Positions 17,959-25,766 of a stretch of 64,000 nucleotides of DNA are shown piece by piece. Each line of letters opens with the position of its first letter. Position 1 is the stretch's first letter. A program made the translations under genes and the position numbers. The notes beneath the pieces are model-generated. The model was not told where the DNA came from. It saw only the letters and a list, made by a program, of their open reading frames with translations, and made no database searches. The stretch lies in the NCBI RefSeq assembly GCF_000020965.1, contig NC_011297.1, positions 944,387 to 1,008,386 of the forward strand, given 5' to 3'. The DNA is from Dictyoglomus thermophilum H-6-12 (GTDB taxonomy: Bacteria > Dictyoglomota > Dictyoglomia > Dictyoglomales > Dictyoglomaceae).

Positions 17959-19078
17959 ACCTATTGGTATATATTTACATATACCTTTCTGTGTAAAGAA
18001 GTGTCCATATTGTGATTTTGTATCTTTTAGTTATTCCGAAGATGAGGAAGGAAGATATGTAGAATATCTTTTAAAAGAGATAGATATGAAATCAAATAAT
18101 GAACTAGTTGATACTATATATCTAGGGGGAGGAACTCCTTCTATTCTCTCTTTGTGTAGTTTAGAAAAGATACTTGATTTTATATATAAAAGATTTGAAA
18201 TTAGCAAAGATGTAGAAATTTCTATGGAAGTTAATCCTGGAACAGTAAATAAAGAAAAGGTAAGAGCATGGAAAGAACTTAGTGTTAATCGAATAAGTAT
18301 AGGAGCACAGTCTTTTCTTGAGAAAGAGTTAAAACTTCTCGGTAGGATTCATAATGTAAAAGATATTTATACAACTTTTAATATCTTGAGAGAAGCTGGA
18401 TTTGACAATATAAATATTGACATAATCTATGCTCTTCCCTTTCAGAGAAAGGAAGATTTTTGCTTCTCGTTGAAAGAGACTTTAAAGCTGGAGCCTGAGC
18501 ATATATCTATCTATAATCTCATTATTGAAGAAGATACTCCCTTTTATGAAATGTACCTTAAGTCAGAAATAGAACTTCCTGAAAATGATTTAGAAGCGGA
18601 AATGTTTTCGTTTGCTATGGATTTTCTTAAGGGTAATGGTTTTATTCATTATGAGATATCAAACTTTTCTAAAGGAGAAGGTTATAAGTGTAGGCACAAT
18701 CTGAAATATTGGTATCAGGAAAAGTACTATGGATTCGGAGTGTCAGCTTATTCTTATGATCCTCCTATGAGATATGGAAATCATAAACATCTTTATGTAT
18801 ACTATGAAAAAATAAAAGAAGGAAAGTTGCCTATTGAGGAAAAAGAATTTTTAATAGGTGAAGATCTTGCTAAGGATTATCTCTTTTTGAGATTAAGACT
18901 TTTGGAAGGAGTAGCGAGAGAAGAATTTGAAAGTAGATTTGGTAAAAAGATAGAATATTTTATGAAAAATTATCCTATTTTTGTGGAGGAAGGACTAATT
19001 AAAGAAGAAAATGGAAGGATATTTCTAACTGAGAAAGGTGTACTTCTTGCCAATGAGATCTTTCAGGATATCCTTTAA
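17945..19078 (+). CDS. hemW: Radical SAM heme chaperone HemW
   Basis: This is a HemN-like radical SAM protein. CxxxCxxC at Cys16/20/23 would hold the 4Fe-4S cluster, GGGTPSIL binds SAM, and RHNLKYW is typical of HemW. Bona fide coproporphyrinogen dehydrogenase HemN is longer (about 450 residues); at 377 residues and with Firmicutes-like position after lepA, the heme-chaperone HemW is the better call. It overlaps surE by 14 bases. Confidence 0.9.
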   Translation: MSSSKPIGIYLHIPFCVKKCPYCDFVSFSYSEDEEGRYVEYLLKEIDMKSNNELVDTIYLGGGTPSILSLCSLEKILDFIYKRFEISKDVEISMEVNPGTVNKEKVRAWKELSVNRISIGAQSFLEKELKLLGRIHNVKDIYTTFNILREAGFDNINIDIIYALPFQRKEDFCFSLKETLKLEPEHISIYNLIIEEDTPFYEMYLKSEIELPENDLEAEMFSFAMDFLKGNGFIHYEISNFSKGEGYKCRHNLKYWYQEKYYGFGVSAYSYDPPMRYGNHKHLYVYYEKIKEGKLPIEEKEFLIGEDLAKDYLFLRLRLLEGVAREEFESRFGKKIEYFMKNYPIFVEEGLIKEENGRIFLTEKGVLLANEIFQDIL

Positions 19079-19093
19079 GGAGGATGAGAAAAT

Positions 19094-19687
19094 ATGAAGG
19101 CTGTAAGAGTATTGATAGCAGAAGATGAACCTATAGTTAGAATGGACTTAAAGGAGATTTTGGAAAGTCAAGGTTATGAAGTGGTGGGTGAGGCTTCTGA
19201 TGGACAAGTGGCAATAGAGCTTGCGAGAAAATTAAAACCAGATGTGATCATAATGGATATTAGAATGCCTAATTTAGATGGAATTGAGGCAGCAAAGATT
19301 TTGACCCAAGAGAATATAGCACCAATTATTTTTTTAACAGCTTATTCTGACAAAGAGCTGGTGGAAAAAGCTAAGGAAGTAGGAGTGGTAGCCTATATTG
19401 TAAAGCCGTTTAAGGAGTCTGATCTATTCCCCGCCATTGAGATTGCAATTGCAAGATTTAAAGAATTTCAGCTTTTAAGGAAAGAGGTTGAAGATCTTAA
19501 AGATGCTTTAGAAACTAGGAAATTAGTAGATAGAGCTAAGGGAATTCTTATGGATAGAGAAGGTTTAAAAGAGCATGAGGCTTTTAGATTGATTCAGAAG
19601 GCAAGCATGGATAAGAGAAAACCCATGAAGGAAATTGCCCAAGCTATAATTTTAGCGTATGAGCTAAAGGAAAAGAAGGAAAAATAA
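19094..19687 (+). CDS. Response regulator with ANTAR RNA-binding domain
   Basis: The 197-residue protein has an N-terminal receiver domain (about 1-122: acidic pair Glu10/Asp11, phospho-acceptor Asp55 in IIMDIRMP, Thr in FLTAY, Lys in VKPF), a short linker helix, and a C-terminal ANTAR domain (about 135-192, RAKGILMDREGLKEHEAFRL). ANTAR proteins bind paired hexaloop hairpins in nascent RNA and prevent transcription termination. No histidine kinase is nearby, so the signal and targets are unknown. AAGGAGGATG lies before the start. Confidence 0.92.
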   Translation: MKAVRVLIAEDEPIVRMDLKEILESQGYEVVGEASDGQVAIELARKLKPDVIIMDIRMPNLDGIEAAKILTQENIAPIIFLTAYSDKELVEKAKEVGVVAYIVKPFKESDLFPAIEIAIARFKEFQLLRKEVEDLKDALETRKLVDRAKGILMDREGLKEHEAFRLIQKASMDKRKPMKEIAQAIILAYELKEKKEK

Positions 19688-19689
19688 AA

Positions 19690-20712
19690 ATGATGGCTTT
19701 ATTGACCTTTGTACTATCTCTAATAGGTTCTATTTTGTTTACGCCTTGGGTCAAAAAAATTGCCTATCAGGTAGGGGCAGTTGATATTCCTAATGATAGG
19801 AAGGTACATTTAAAACCTATACCAAGAATTGGTGGAGTTGCATTTTTCTTGAGTATTTTAATCGTAAATGTACTTTTTAATAAATCATTAATTGTAGAAA
19901 AAATTATATTTGGGGGGCTTTTAGTTTTCCTAGTGGGGCTTCTGGATGACTTCGTAGAGTTGAAACCTAAGCCTAAGTTTTGGTTAACCTTTTTAGCAGT
20001 ATTAATAGCAGTCTTCATAGGTGTAAGAGTGGATGTTTGGAGAATTCCTTACACTAAAATTATAATCAAAGGCTTTTGGGCTGATGTAATAACCTTTGTA
20101 TGGCTTTTAGGAATTACAAATGCAATGAACTTTATAGATGGGCTTGATGGACTTGCTGGTGGTGTGGCTGTTATCTCCTCTTTTTCTCTTCTTATAATTT
20201 CTCTTCTTTTGGGTAGGTTTGAAATGGCGTTGCTGCTTTCGAGTATTTTAGGTAGCGTATTAGGTTTTTTGTTTTATAATTTTCCTCCAGCCTCTATATT
20301 TATGGGAGATTCGGGTGCGATGTTTTTAGGCTTTATCTTAGGAGCGATATCTATAATTGGAGTTTTGAAGGTTAGTACTATTATTAATTTATTTTTTCCT
20401 ATTGTGGTTCTTGGTTTTCCTGTTCTTGATACTGCCTTTTCTATAATAAGAAGATTACTTGAAGGTAGGGCTCCTTGGAAATATGATAAGGATCATCTTC
20501 ATCATAGATTTTTAAGAATTGGTATGAAAACAGAGCAAAGTATAGCATTTATTTATCTAATAACTATCTGTATGTCTTTACTTGCAATTATAATCTCCTT
20601 ATTGCAAGACCCGTATATTTCTGCTATTTTACTTTTCGGTACTTTATTTTTAATCCTATTTATTCTTAAAAAACTTGGGGTTTTAGAGGTTAGGAGAAAT
20701 GGAAAGGTATGA
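19690..20712 (+). CDS. WecA/TagO-type undecaprenyl-phosphate sugar-1-phosphate transferase
   Basis: This polytopic membrane enzyme of the MraY/WecA family loads a sugar-1-phosphate (probably GlcNAc-1-P) onto undecaprenyl phosphate, the first step of surface-polymer synthesis. About ten helices are visible. Catalytic motifs are [29 protein letters not shown] and the His-rich [11 protein letters not shown] loop, which separates WecA/TagO from MraY. The length is 340 residues. Two adjacent ATGs (19690, 19693) are possible starts. It overlaps mnmG by 14 bases. Confidence 0.9.
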   Translation: MMALLTFVLSLIGSILFTPWVKKIAYQVGAVDIPNDRKVHLKPIPRIGGVAFFLSILIVNVLFNKSLIVEKIIFGGLLVFLVGLLDDFVELKPKPKFWLTFLAVLIAVFIGVRVDVWRIPYTKIIIKGFWADVITFVWLLGITNAMNFIDGLDGLAGGVAVISSFSLLIISLLLGRFEMALLLSSILGSVLGFLFYNFPPASIFMGDSGAMFLGFILGAISIIGVLKVSTIINLFFPIVVLGFPVLDTAFSIIRRLLEGRAPWKYDKDHLHHRFLRIGMKTEQSIAFIYLITICMSLLAIIISLLQDPYISAILLFGTLFLILFILKKLGVLEVRRNGKV

Positions 20713-22558
20713 TGTGATTGTTGTTGGAGGAGGACATGCTGGCTGCGAGGCTGCTTACGCAGCTGCTCGTCTTGGTGTAAAGGTGTTATTGATAACCATG
20801 AATTATGATACTGTGGGGTGGCTGCCTTGTAATCCTGCTATGGGAGGTCCTGGTAAAGGACATCTCATTATGGAGATAGATGCTTTAGGAGGTCTTACAG
20901 GAAGAATAACCAATAGAAGCATGATTCAAGTTAAGATGCTAAATACTTCAAAGGGACCTGCTGTAAGAGCTTTAAGGGCTCAAGTAGATAAATGGGTCTA
21001 TCCTGCAAAAATGAGAGAATTTCTCGAGTCTATTAAAAATTTAGAAGTTTATCAAGGAGAAGTTGTGGATTTGATCGTAGAAAATGATGAAGTAAAAGGA
21101 GTTATTTTGTCCACCAAAAAGGAGTTTTATGCAGAGAGAGTAGTGATAACTCCTGGTACTTTTATGAATGGGGTAATCCATATAAGTACTTGGTCTAAGC
21201 CTGCAGGCAGAATGAATGAGTTTCCTTCTGTGGGGCTTTCAGATGCATTAAGAAGATTAGGACTTGAAGTGGGAAGATTTAATACAGGTACTACTCCACG
21301 AGTTGACAAGAGAACTATAGACTTTAGTAAAACCGTGATTCAGCCTGGAGATGAAGAGCTTCATTCTTTCTCTTTTTGGGAAGAGCCAGAGCCAAGGGAT
21401 CAGGTACCTTCATATCTTACTAGGACTACTCAGAAGACTAAAGAGATTGTGCTTGCTAATATCCATTTGACGGCTTCAAGAATTGGGGGGATGGTGAAAA
21501 AAGGGCCAAGGTATTGCCCGTCAATAGAGGAGAAATATGTGTGGTTCCCTCATCATGAAACTCATCAGGTATTTCTTGAACCTGAAGGAAGAAACTCTGT
21601 AGAAATATATGTACAAGGCATATATACAAGTCTTCCTGAGGATATTCAGATACAGATTCTGAGAAGTATTCCAGGTCTTGAGGAGGTAGAATTGATAAGA
21701 CCTGGTTATGCTATCGCGTATGATATTGTTTATCCTCATCAACTTAAGTTAACTCTTGAAACTAAGAAGATAAAAGGCTTATATCTTGCTGGACAAATAA
21801 ATGGTACCACAGGATATGAGGAAGCTGCAGCTCAAGGGCTTATAGCAGGTGCAAATGCAGCCTTGAGTCTCCTTGGTAAGGAGCCTTTAATAATTAGAAG
21901 AGATGAGGGGTATATAGGTGTTCTTATAGATGATCTGGTTACAAAAGGCGTGGATGAGCCTTATAGGATATTAACATCAAGGGCAGAGTACAGAATACTA
22001 TTAAGATCTGATAATGCAGATCAAAGGCTTACTCCTAAAGCTTACAAGTTAGGTCTGATCTCGGAAGATATGTGGAAAATGTTTCAAGAAAAAATGGAAA
22101 AAATAAAGTATGAGAAGAGGAGACTTGAGAAGTTGTCGGTACAACCCGAAAATATAAACTACATTCTTTTAGACAAAGGAACTAATCCAATTACTCAACC
22201 TGTACCTCTAATCCAGATAATTAAAAGGCCAGAGATAACTTATGAGGACTTAGAGAAAGTAGGTTTATCAGGAGATCTTCCTAAAAAGTGGAGAGAGATA
22301 GTAGAGACTGACATCAAATATGAGGGTTATATTAAGAAAGAGTTGGATAAAGTAAAAGAATTTCAAGAATATGAAAACCTGCAAATTCCTGAAGATATAA
22401 ACTATGGGGAGATACCACATCTATCTCGAGAGGGTAGGGAAAAACTTGAGAAAATAAGACCTTCTACTTTTGGTCAAGCCATGAGAATTTCAGGAGTTAA
22501 TGCGGGTGATTTGACTATATTGTTGTATTATCTTAGGGAAAAGTATGGAAGAAAATAG
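20699..22558 (+). CDS. mnmG: tRNA uridine-5-carboxymethylaminomethyl modification enzyme
   Basis: MnmG (GidA) with MnmE modifies the wobble uridine of several tRNAs. The FAD-binding [16 protein letters not shown] begins the 619-residue protein; [17 protein letters not shown], the GTFMNGVIH turn and [17 protein letters not shown] are family motifs. The C-terminal helical domain is complete. It overlaps both the upstream transferase and the downstream methyltransferase by 14 bases, so translation is probably coupled. Confidence 0.97.
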   Translation: MERYDVIVVGGGHAGCEAAYAAARLGVKVLLITMNYDTVGWLPCNPAMGGPGKGHLIMEIDALGGLTGRITNRSMIQVKMLNTSKGPAVRALRAQVDKWVYPAKMREFLESIKNLEVYQGEVVDLIVENDEVKGVILSTKKEFYAERVVITPGTFMNGVIHISTWSKPAGRMNEFPSVGLSDALRRLGLEVGRFNTGTTPRVDKRTIDFSKTVIQPGDEELHSFSFWEEPEPRDQVPSYLTRTTQKTKEIVLANIHLTASRIGGMVKKGPRYCPSIEEKYVWFPHHETHQVFLEPEGRNSVEIYVQGIYTSLPEDIQIQILRSIPGLEEVELIRPGYAIAYDIVYPHQLKLTLETKKIKGLYLAGQINGTTGYEEAAAQGLIAGANAALSLLGKEPLIIRRDEGYIGVLIDDLVTKGVDEPYRILTSRAEYRILLRSDNADQRLTPKAYKLGLISEDMWKMFQEKMEKIKYEKRRLEKLSVQPENINYILLDKGTNPITQPVPLIQIIKRPEITYEDLEKVGLSGDLPKKWREIVETDIKYEGYIKKELDKVKEFQEYENLQIPEDINYGEIPHLSREGREKLEKIRPSTFGQAMRISGVNAGDLTILLYYLREKYGRK

Positions 22559-23303
22559 AGATTGGCGAGATATATATTTTAGTAGAGATTATTATACGTA
22601 TCTTGCAAAACATCTCACCCCTGAAAGAACACGCAAAGAGGTGGATTTTATTGAATCTATACTTTCTATTAAGCGTGGACATCTTATTTTAGATCTTGGA
22701 TGTGGTTTTGGAAGACATACCCTCGAGCTTGGCAAAAGAGGTTATAGAACTATAGGAATAGACAGATCTGAGGATTTGATTGAGATTGCTAAAGAGGAGG
22801 CCAAAAAGGATAGAGTTTTTAATGTAGAGTTTTACGTGATGGAGTATAAAGATATAGAAAAATTAGGATATAAGTTTGATGTGGTTTTTTCTCTATATAC
22901 TAGTTTTGGGCTTTCAACCTATGAGGAAGATAAGGAAGCAATAGAGAAAGTTTACAATGTACTTAAAAAAGGAGGTAGATTTCTGATAGATATTGAGAAT
23001 AGAGATGCATTGTTGAGATACTTTATTCCTTATTCTTGGGATGTTTTTAATGATTATATTTTATTAACGGAGCATCAGTTTGAGCCAGAATCTGGATATT
23101 ACATATCAAATAGAATTGTATTTGACTTAAAGAATAATACTAAAAAAGAATTTATAAGGAAGATATACTTGTATACAGCCAGTGAAATAGCCCGTGTTTT
23201 AGAAGAAAAAGGGTTTAGGGTGGAAAGGTTTATTGGTGATTATGATGGAAAGAAGTTTCATGTGGCTTCAAGACGTTTAATTGTGGTAGGAGTAAAAAAA
23301 TAA
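22545..23303 (+). CDS. Class I SAM-dependent methyltransferase, substrate unknown
   Basis: The 252-residue protein has a Rossmann-type SAM site: motif [16 protein letters not shown] (about residues 49-63), acidic GIDRSEDLI (motif II) and [12 protein letters not shown] (motif IV region). It lies directly after mnmG, a place often taken by rsmG, but the sequence is of the general Methyltransf_11/25 kind and not RsmG. The substrate cannot be told from the sequence. It converges on the fmdB-type gene with a ten-base gap that holds a terminator. Confidence 0.75.
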   Translation: MEENRDWRDIYFSRDYYTYLAKHLTPERTRKEVDFIESILSIKRGHLILDLGCGFGRHTLELGKRGYRTIGIDRSEDLIEIAKEEAKKDRVFNVEFYVMEYKDIEKLGYKFDVVFSLYTSFGLSTYEEDKEAIEKVYNVLKKGGRFLIDIENRDALLRYFIPYSWDVFNDYILLTEHQFEPESGYYISNRIVFDLKNNTKKEFIRKIYLYTASEIARVLEEKGFRVERFIGDYDGKKFHVASRRLIVVGVKK

Positions 23304-23327
23304 GGGGGAAATTTTATTTTTCCCCCT
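23294..23327 (-). terminator. Terminator of the FmdB-type gene, overlapping its stop codon
   Basis: On the minus strand AGGGGGAAA and TTTCCCCCT (23303-23327) form a 9-bp stem with a 7-base loop, followed by TTATTTTTTT. The stem includes the last codons and stop of the minus-strand gene. In the plus direction the T-run is not immediate, so it mainly ends the minus transcript. Confidence 0.75.
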
Positions 23328-23538
23328 CTGAGTTTTTAGAACCTTCGGATTCAGAACTTTTTCTCTTATAATCTGTAGTATAAAACCCTGATCCTTTAAA
23401 GACTATTCCTACTGGGGAGAATATCTTCTTGAGGTTTCCCCCGCATTTCACACAGGTTTTTGGTAGATCTTCTCCAATATTAGTCATGATTTCGTACCTT
23501 TCATGGCATTTCTCGCATTCAAATTCATATATGGGCAT
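23314..23538 (-). CDS. FmdB-type zinc ribbon protein
   Basis: This 74-residue protein starts MPIYEFECEKCHERYE. Two CxxC pairs (CEKC and CVKC) form a zinc ribbon. The FSPVGIVFKGSGFYTTDY segment is typical of the FmdB regulatory protein family, whose cellular role is mostly unknown. I choose the ATG at 23538 because a perfect AGGAGGTGAG precedes it; a longer in-frame start 33 bases upstream would put this ribosome site inside the gene. The C-terminal tail is rich in Ser/Glu/Lys. Confidence 0.88.
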   Translation of the reverse strand: MPIYEFECEKCHERYEIMTNIGEDLPKTCVKCGGNLKKIFSPVGIVFKGSGFYTTDYKRKSSESEGSKNSEGEK

Positions 23539-23596
23539 AATTCTCACCTCCTTTTTGTTTTTCTCCCTCATATTTTTTTAATCTCTTATAGCCTTA

Positions 23597-23626
23597 TTGT
23601 CAAGAATACTTATTTTAGGTTAAAAT
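23597..23626 (+). promoter_or_regulatory. Promoter of the lipoprotein gene, interlocked with a minus-strand -35
   Basis: TTGTCA (23597-23602), 18 bases, TAAAAT (23621-23626). The start codon lies at 23670, giving a leader of roughly 35 bases. Read on the minus strand, 23598-23603 is TTGACA, which fits the -35 of the FmdB-type gene with a weak -10 (TAAAAA, 23575-23580). Confidence 0.6.
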
Positions 23627-23669
23627 GTATTAGTATGAAACTATTAACTTTTTAGAGGTGTTAATAGGT

Positions 23670-24266
23670 ATGAAAATACACAAAAAGAGATTAGTTTTTT
23701 TCTATTTTAGTCTACTTTTAATTGTGTTTATTGGAGGATGTATAAAACCCCTTCAGGTATTTCCGCAGAGTATCACTAAAGATGATGTTACTATAAATGT
23801 TGAGATAATAAGAGATTTTAAATGGTATAGTTTGGCTAAAGATATAATAGTCTTAAATTTAGAAGTAATAAATAACTCTAACGAGGGTGTTTGGATTTAT
23901 CCTTTGAGTAAGTCAGTGTTAATAGATTATACTGGAAGACAGTATGTACCAATAAGAGAATTTTACTATCAAAGCTCGAATGCTCCAAAAGTCTCCTTTG
24001 AATTTTCCTTTAGCAGCAATGAGCCTCCTAGTTTTTCAATCTCTTTAAGTAGTGATAGTAGTACAGAGAAAGAAATTATGGAACTAATTAGAACTTATGA
24101 ACTTTTGAAGTTTAAGGATGGAAAAGTATTTCCTGGAGCAAGGGTTAGTGGGATTTTAGCTTTTTATGCTCCCTATTACAGATATCCCTTGAGATTTATA
24201 ATACCCGAAGTATTTTGGGAGAAATCATTTAGGAAATATGATTTTGAATTTATTATAGGAAGATAA
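23670..24266 (+). CDS. Putative lipoprotein of unknown function
   Basis: I do not recognise this family. The 198-residue protein has a signal peptide with basic start (KIHKKR), a hydrophobic core and a lipobox-like IGGC with Cys24. The rest looks like a beta-rich globular domain with little repeat structure; a Ser-rich part (about 115-135) may be a loop. The ATG at 23670 is preceded by AGAGGTG at nine bases; an upstream in-frame GTG would include that site. ROK kinase follows after ten bases. Confidence 0.75.
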   Translation: MKIHKKRLVFFYFSLLLIVFIGGCIKPLQVFPQSITKDDVTINVEIIRDFKWYSLAKDIIVLNLEVINNSNEGVWIYPLSKSVLIDYTGRQYVPIREFYYQSSNAPKVSFEFSFSSNEPPSFSISLSSDSSTEKEIMELIRTYELLKFKDGKVFPGARVSGILAFYAPYYRYPLRFIIPEVFWEKSFRKYDFEFIIGR

Positions 24267-24276
24267 GGAGGTAGTT

Positions 24277-25239
24277 ATGCGTAAGGCTGTTGGGGTTGAT
24301 CTTGGAGGAACAAAAATAAATGTACTTCTTGTTGATGATCAAGGAAAGGTTTTGGGAAGAGATAAGCAACCTACGGAGTCAGAGAAGGGTAAGGATCATG
24401 TTATAAACAAAATTAAGAGTATGATCGATAATGTACTGAATCAGGCAGGATTAAAAATAACAGAGATCGAAGGAATAGGAATAGGGTTTCCAGGCCTTAT
24501 GGATAGAGATAAGAAAACTACCCTATATGCTCCCAATTTAGGAGATGAGTGGAAAAAAGAAGTTCTTTTAGGAAAAGAGCTGGAAGAGACTTTTAATGTA
24601 CCTGTCTATTTAGAAAATGATGTTAATTTGATTGCTTGGGCAGAGTGGTTAGTAGGAGCAGGAAGAGGAACAAAAACTATGATTTGTGTAGCTCTTGGTA
24701 CAGGTATAGGTTCGGGTATTGTGCTAAATGGTAAACTTTGGATTGGAGCTCATGGAATGGCAGGTGAATTTGGTCATACAACAGTGCTTCCCGATGGTCC
24801 TGTCTGTGGGTGTGGTAATAGGGGATGTATTGAGGCTATAGCTTCTGGAACTGGTATAGAAAAGTATGCAAAGAGTATCTTACCCCAATATCCTAACAGT
24901 TTAATATGGGAACTCTGTAATGGTAATTTGGATGAGGTAACTGTTAAGATTATCTATCAGGCAGCAGAAAGAGGAGATAAGTTGGCAGTTGATATTTTTA
25001 ACTATGCAGGGTATTATTTAGGCATTGCCCTTGCTAATTATGTTCATATTATAGATCCTGAGAAGATTGTAATTGGTGGTGGAGTAGCAAACGTGAGAGA
25101 ATATATAGGAAAGCCTATGAAAGAAGAGTTTTATAAAAGAGTTTTACCAAGTTTTAGAGATAAGGTTACTTTTTCGTGGGCAGAGCTTGGTGAAGATGCG
25201 GGAGGAATAGGGGCTGCATTATTAGTATTATATAGATGA
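24277..25239 (+). CDS. ROK-family glucokinase
   Basis: This cytoplasmic sugar kinase has 320 residues. It begins with the ATP-binding GVDLGGTKINVLLVD, has ALGTGIGSGIVLNGKLWIG, the substrate-binding EFGHTTV and the ROK zinc motif CGCGNRGCIE. Family members of this type phosphorylate glucose to glucose-6-phosphate; use of another hexose is possible. AAGGAGG precedes the ATG. It overlaps pgsA by four bases (ATGA). Confidence 0.9.
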   Translation: MRKAVGVDLGGTKINVLLVDDQGKVLGRDKQPTESEKGKDHVINKIKSMIDNVLNQAGLKITEIEGIGIGFPGLMDRDKKTTLYAPNLGDEWKKEVLLGKELEETFNVPVYLENDVNLIAWAEWLVGAGRGTKTMICVALGTGIGSGIVLNGKLWIGAHGMAGEFGHTTVLPDGPVCGCGNRGCIEAIASGTGIEKYAKSILPQYPNSLIWELCNGNLDEVTVKIIYQAAERGDKLAVDIFNYAGYYLGIALANYVHIIDPEKIVIGGGVANVREYIGKPMKEEFYKRVLPSFRDKVTFSWAELGEDAGGIGAALLVLYR

Positions 25240-25766
25240 GCAATATGATTATGACTTTGCCTAATATAATAACTTTAATAAGATTAGCAATTATACCTTT
25301 TTATACATATTTCCTATTGACGAATGACTTATTTATAGCGGCAATTCTTTATGGAGTTGCTGCTATAAGTGATATATTGGATGGTTATTTAGCAAGGAGA
25401 CTAAATCAAACTTCAAATCTCGGTAAAATAATAGATCCATTGGCAGATAAGATTATCGTTATAATAAGTTTAATATATCTGGGTTTAAAGGCTATTTTTC
25501 CATTATGGGGAGTGTTAATTCTTTTTATTAAAGAACTTATAATGCTTTTAGTAGGTTTTTTCTTCCTAATAAGGGGTGTTGAGATTATATCGTCTAAAAT
25601 TTATGGTAAATTAGCAATGGTGTTAATTTCTATATCCATCTTAATGGCTCTTTTAAACATTTCTTTTTCAAGTGTTGTGTTTCTGATAGGCTTAGTTCTT
25701 TCTTTGATGGCTGGGATGGACTATCTCTTATATTACTTAAGATCTCTTAAGACTAATAAAAGCTAA
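25236..25766 (+). CDS. pgsA: CDP-diacylglycerol--glycerol-3-phosphate 3-phosphatidyltransferase
   Basis: PgsA makes phosphatidylglycerophosphate, the precursor of phosphatidylglycerol. The 176-residue, multi-helix membrane protein carries the CDP-alcohol phosphotransferase motif DGYLAR followed by GKIIDPLADK (Asp residues at fixed spacing). LPNIITLIRL near the N terminus is typical. The start could be the ATG at 25236 or one of the two ATGs within the next 15 bases. Its end overlaps the convergent gene by 14 bases. Confidence 0.92.
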   Translation: MSNMIMTLPNIITLIRLAIIPFYTYFLLTNDLFIAAILYGVAAISDILDGYLARRLNQTSNLGKIIDPLADKIIVIISLIYLGLKAIFPLWGVLILFIKELIMLLVGFFFLIRGVEIISSKIYGKLAMVLISISILMALLNISFSSVVFLIGLVLSLMAGMDYLLYYLRSLKTNKS

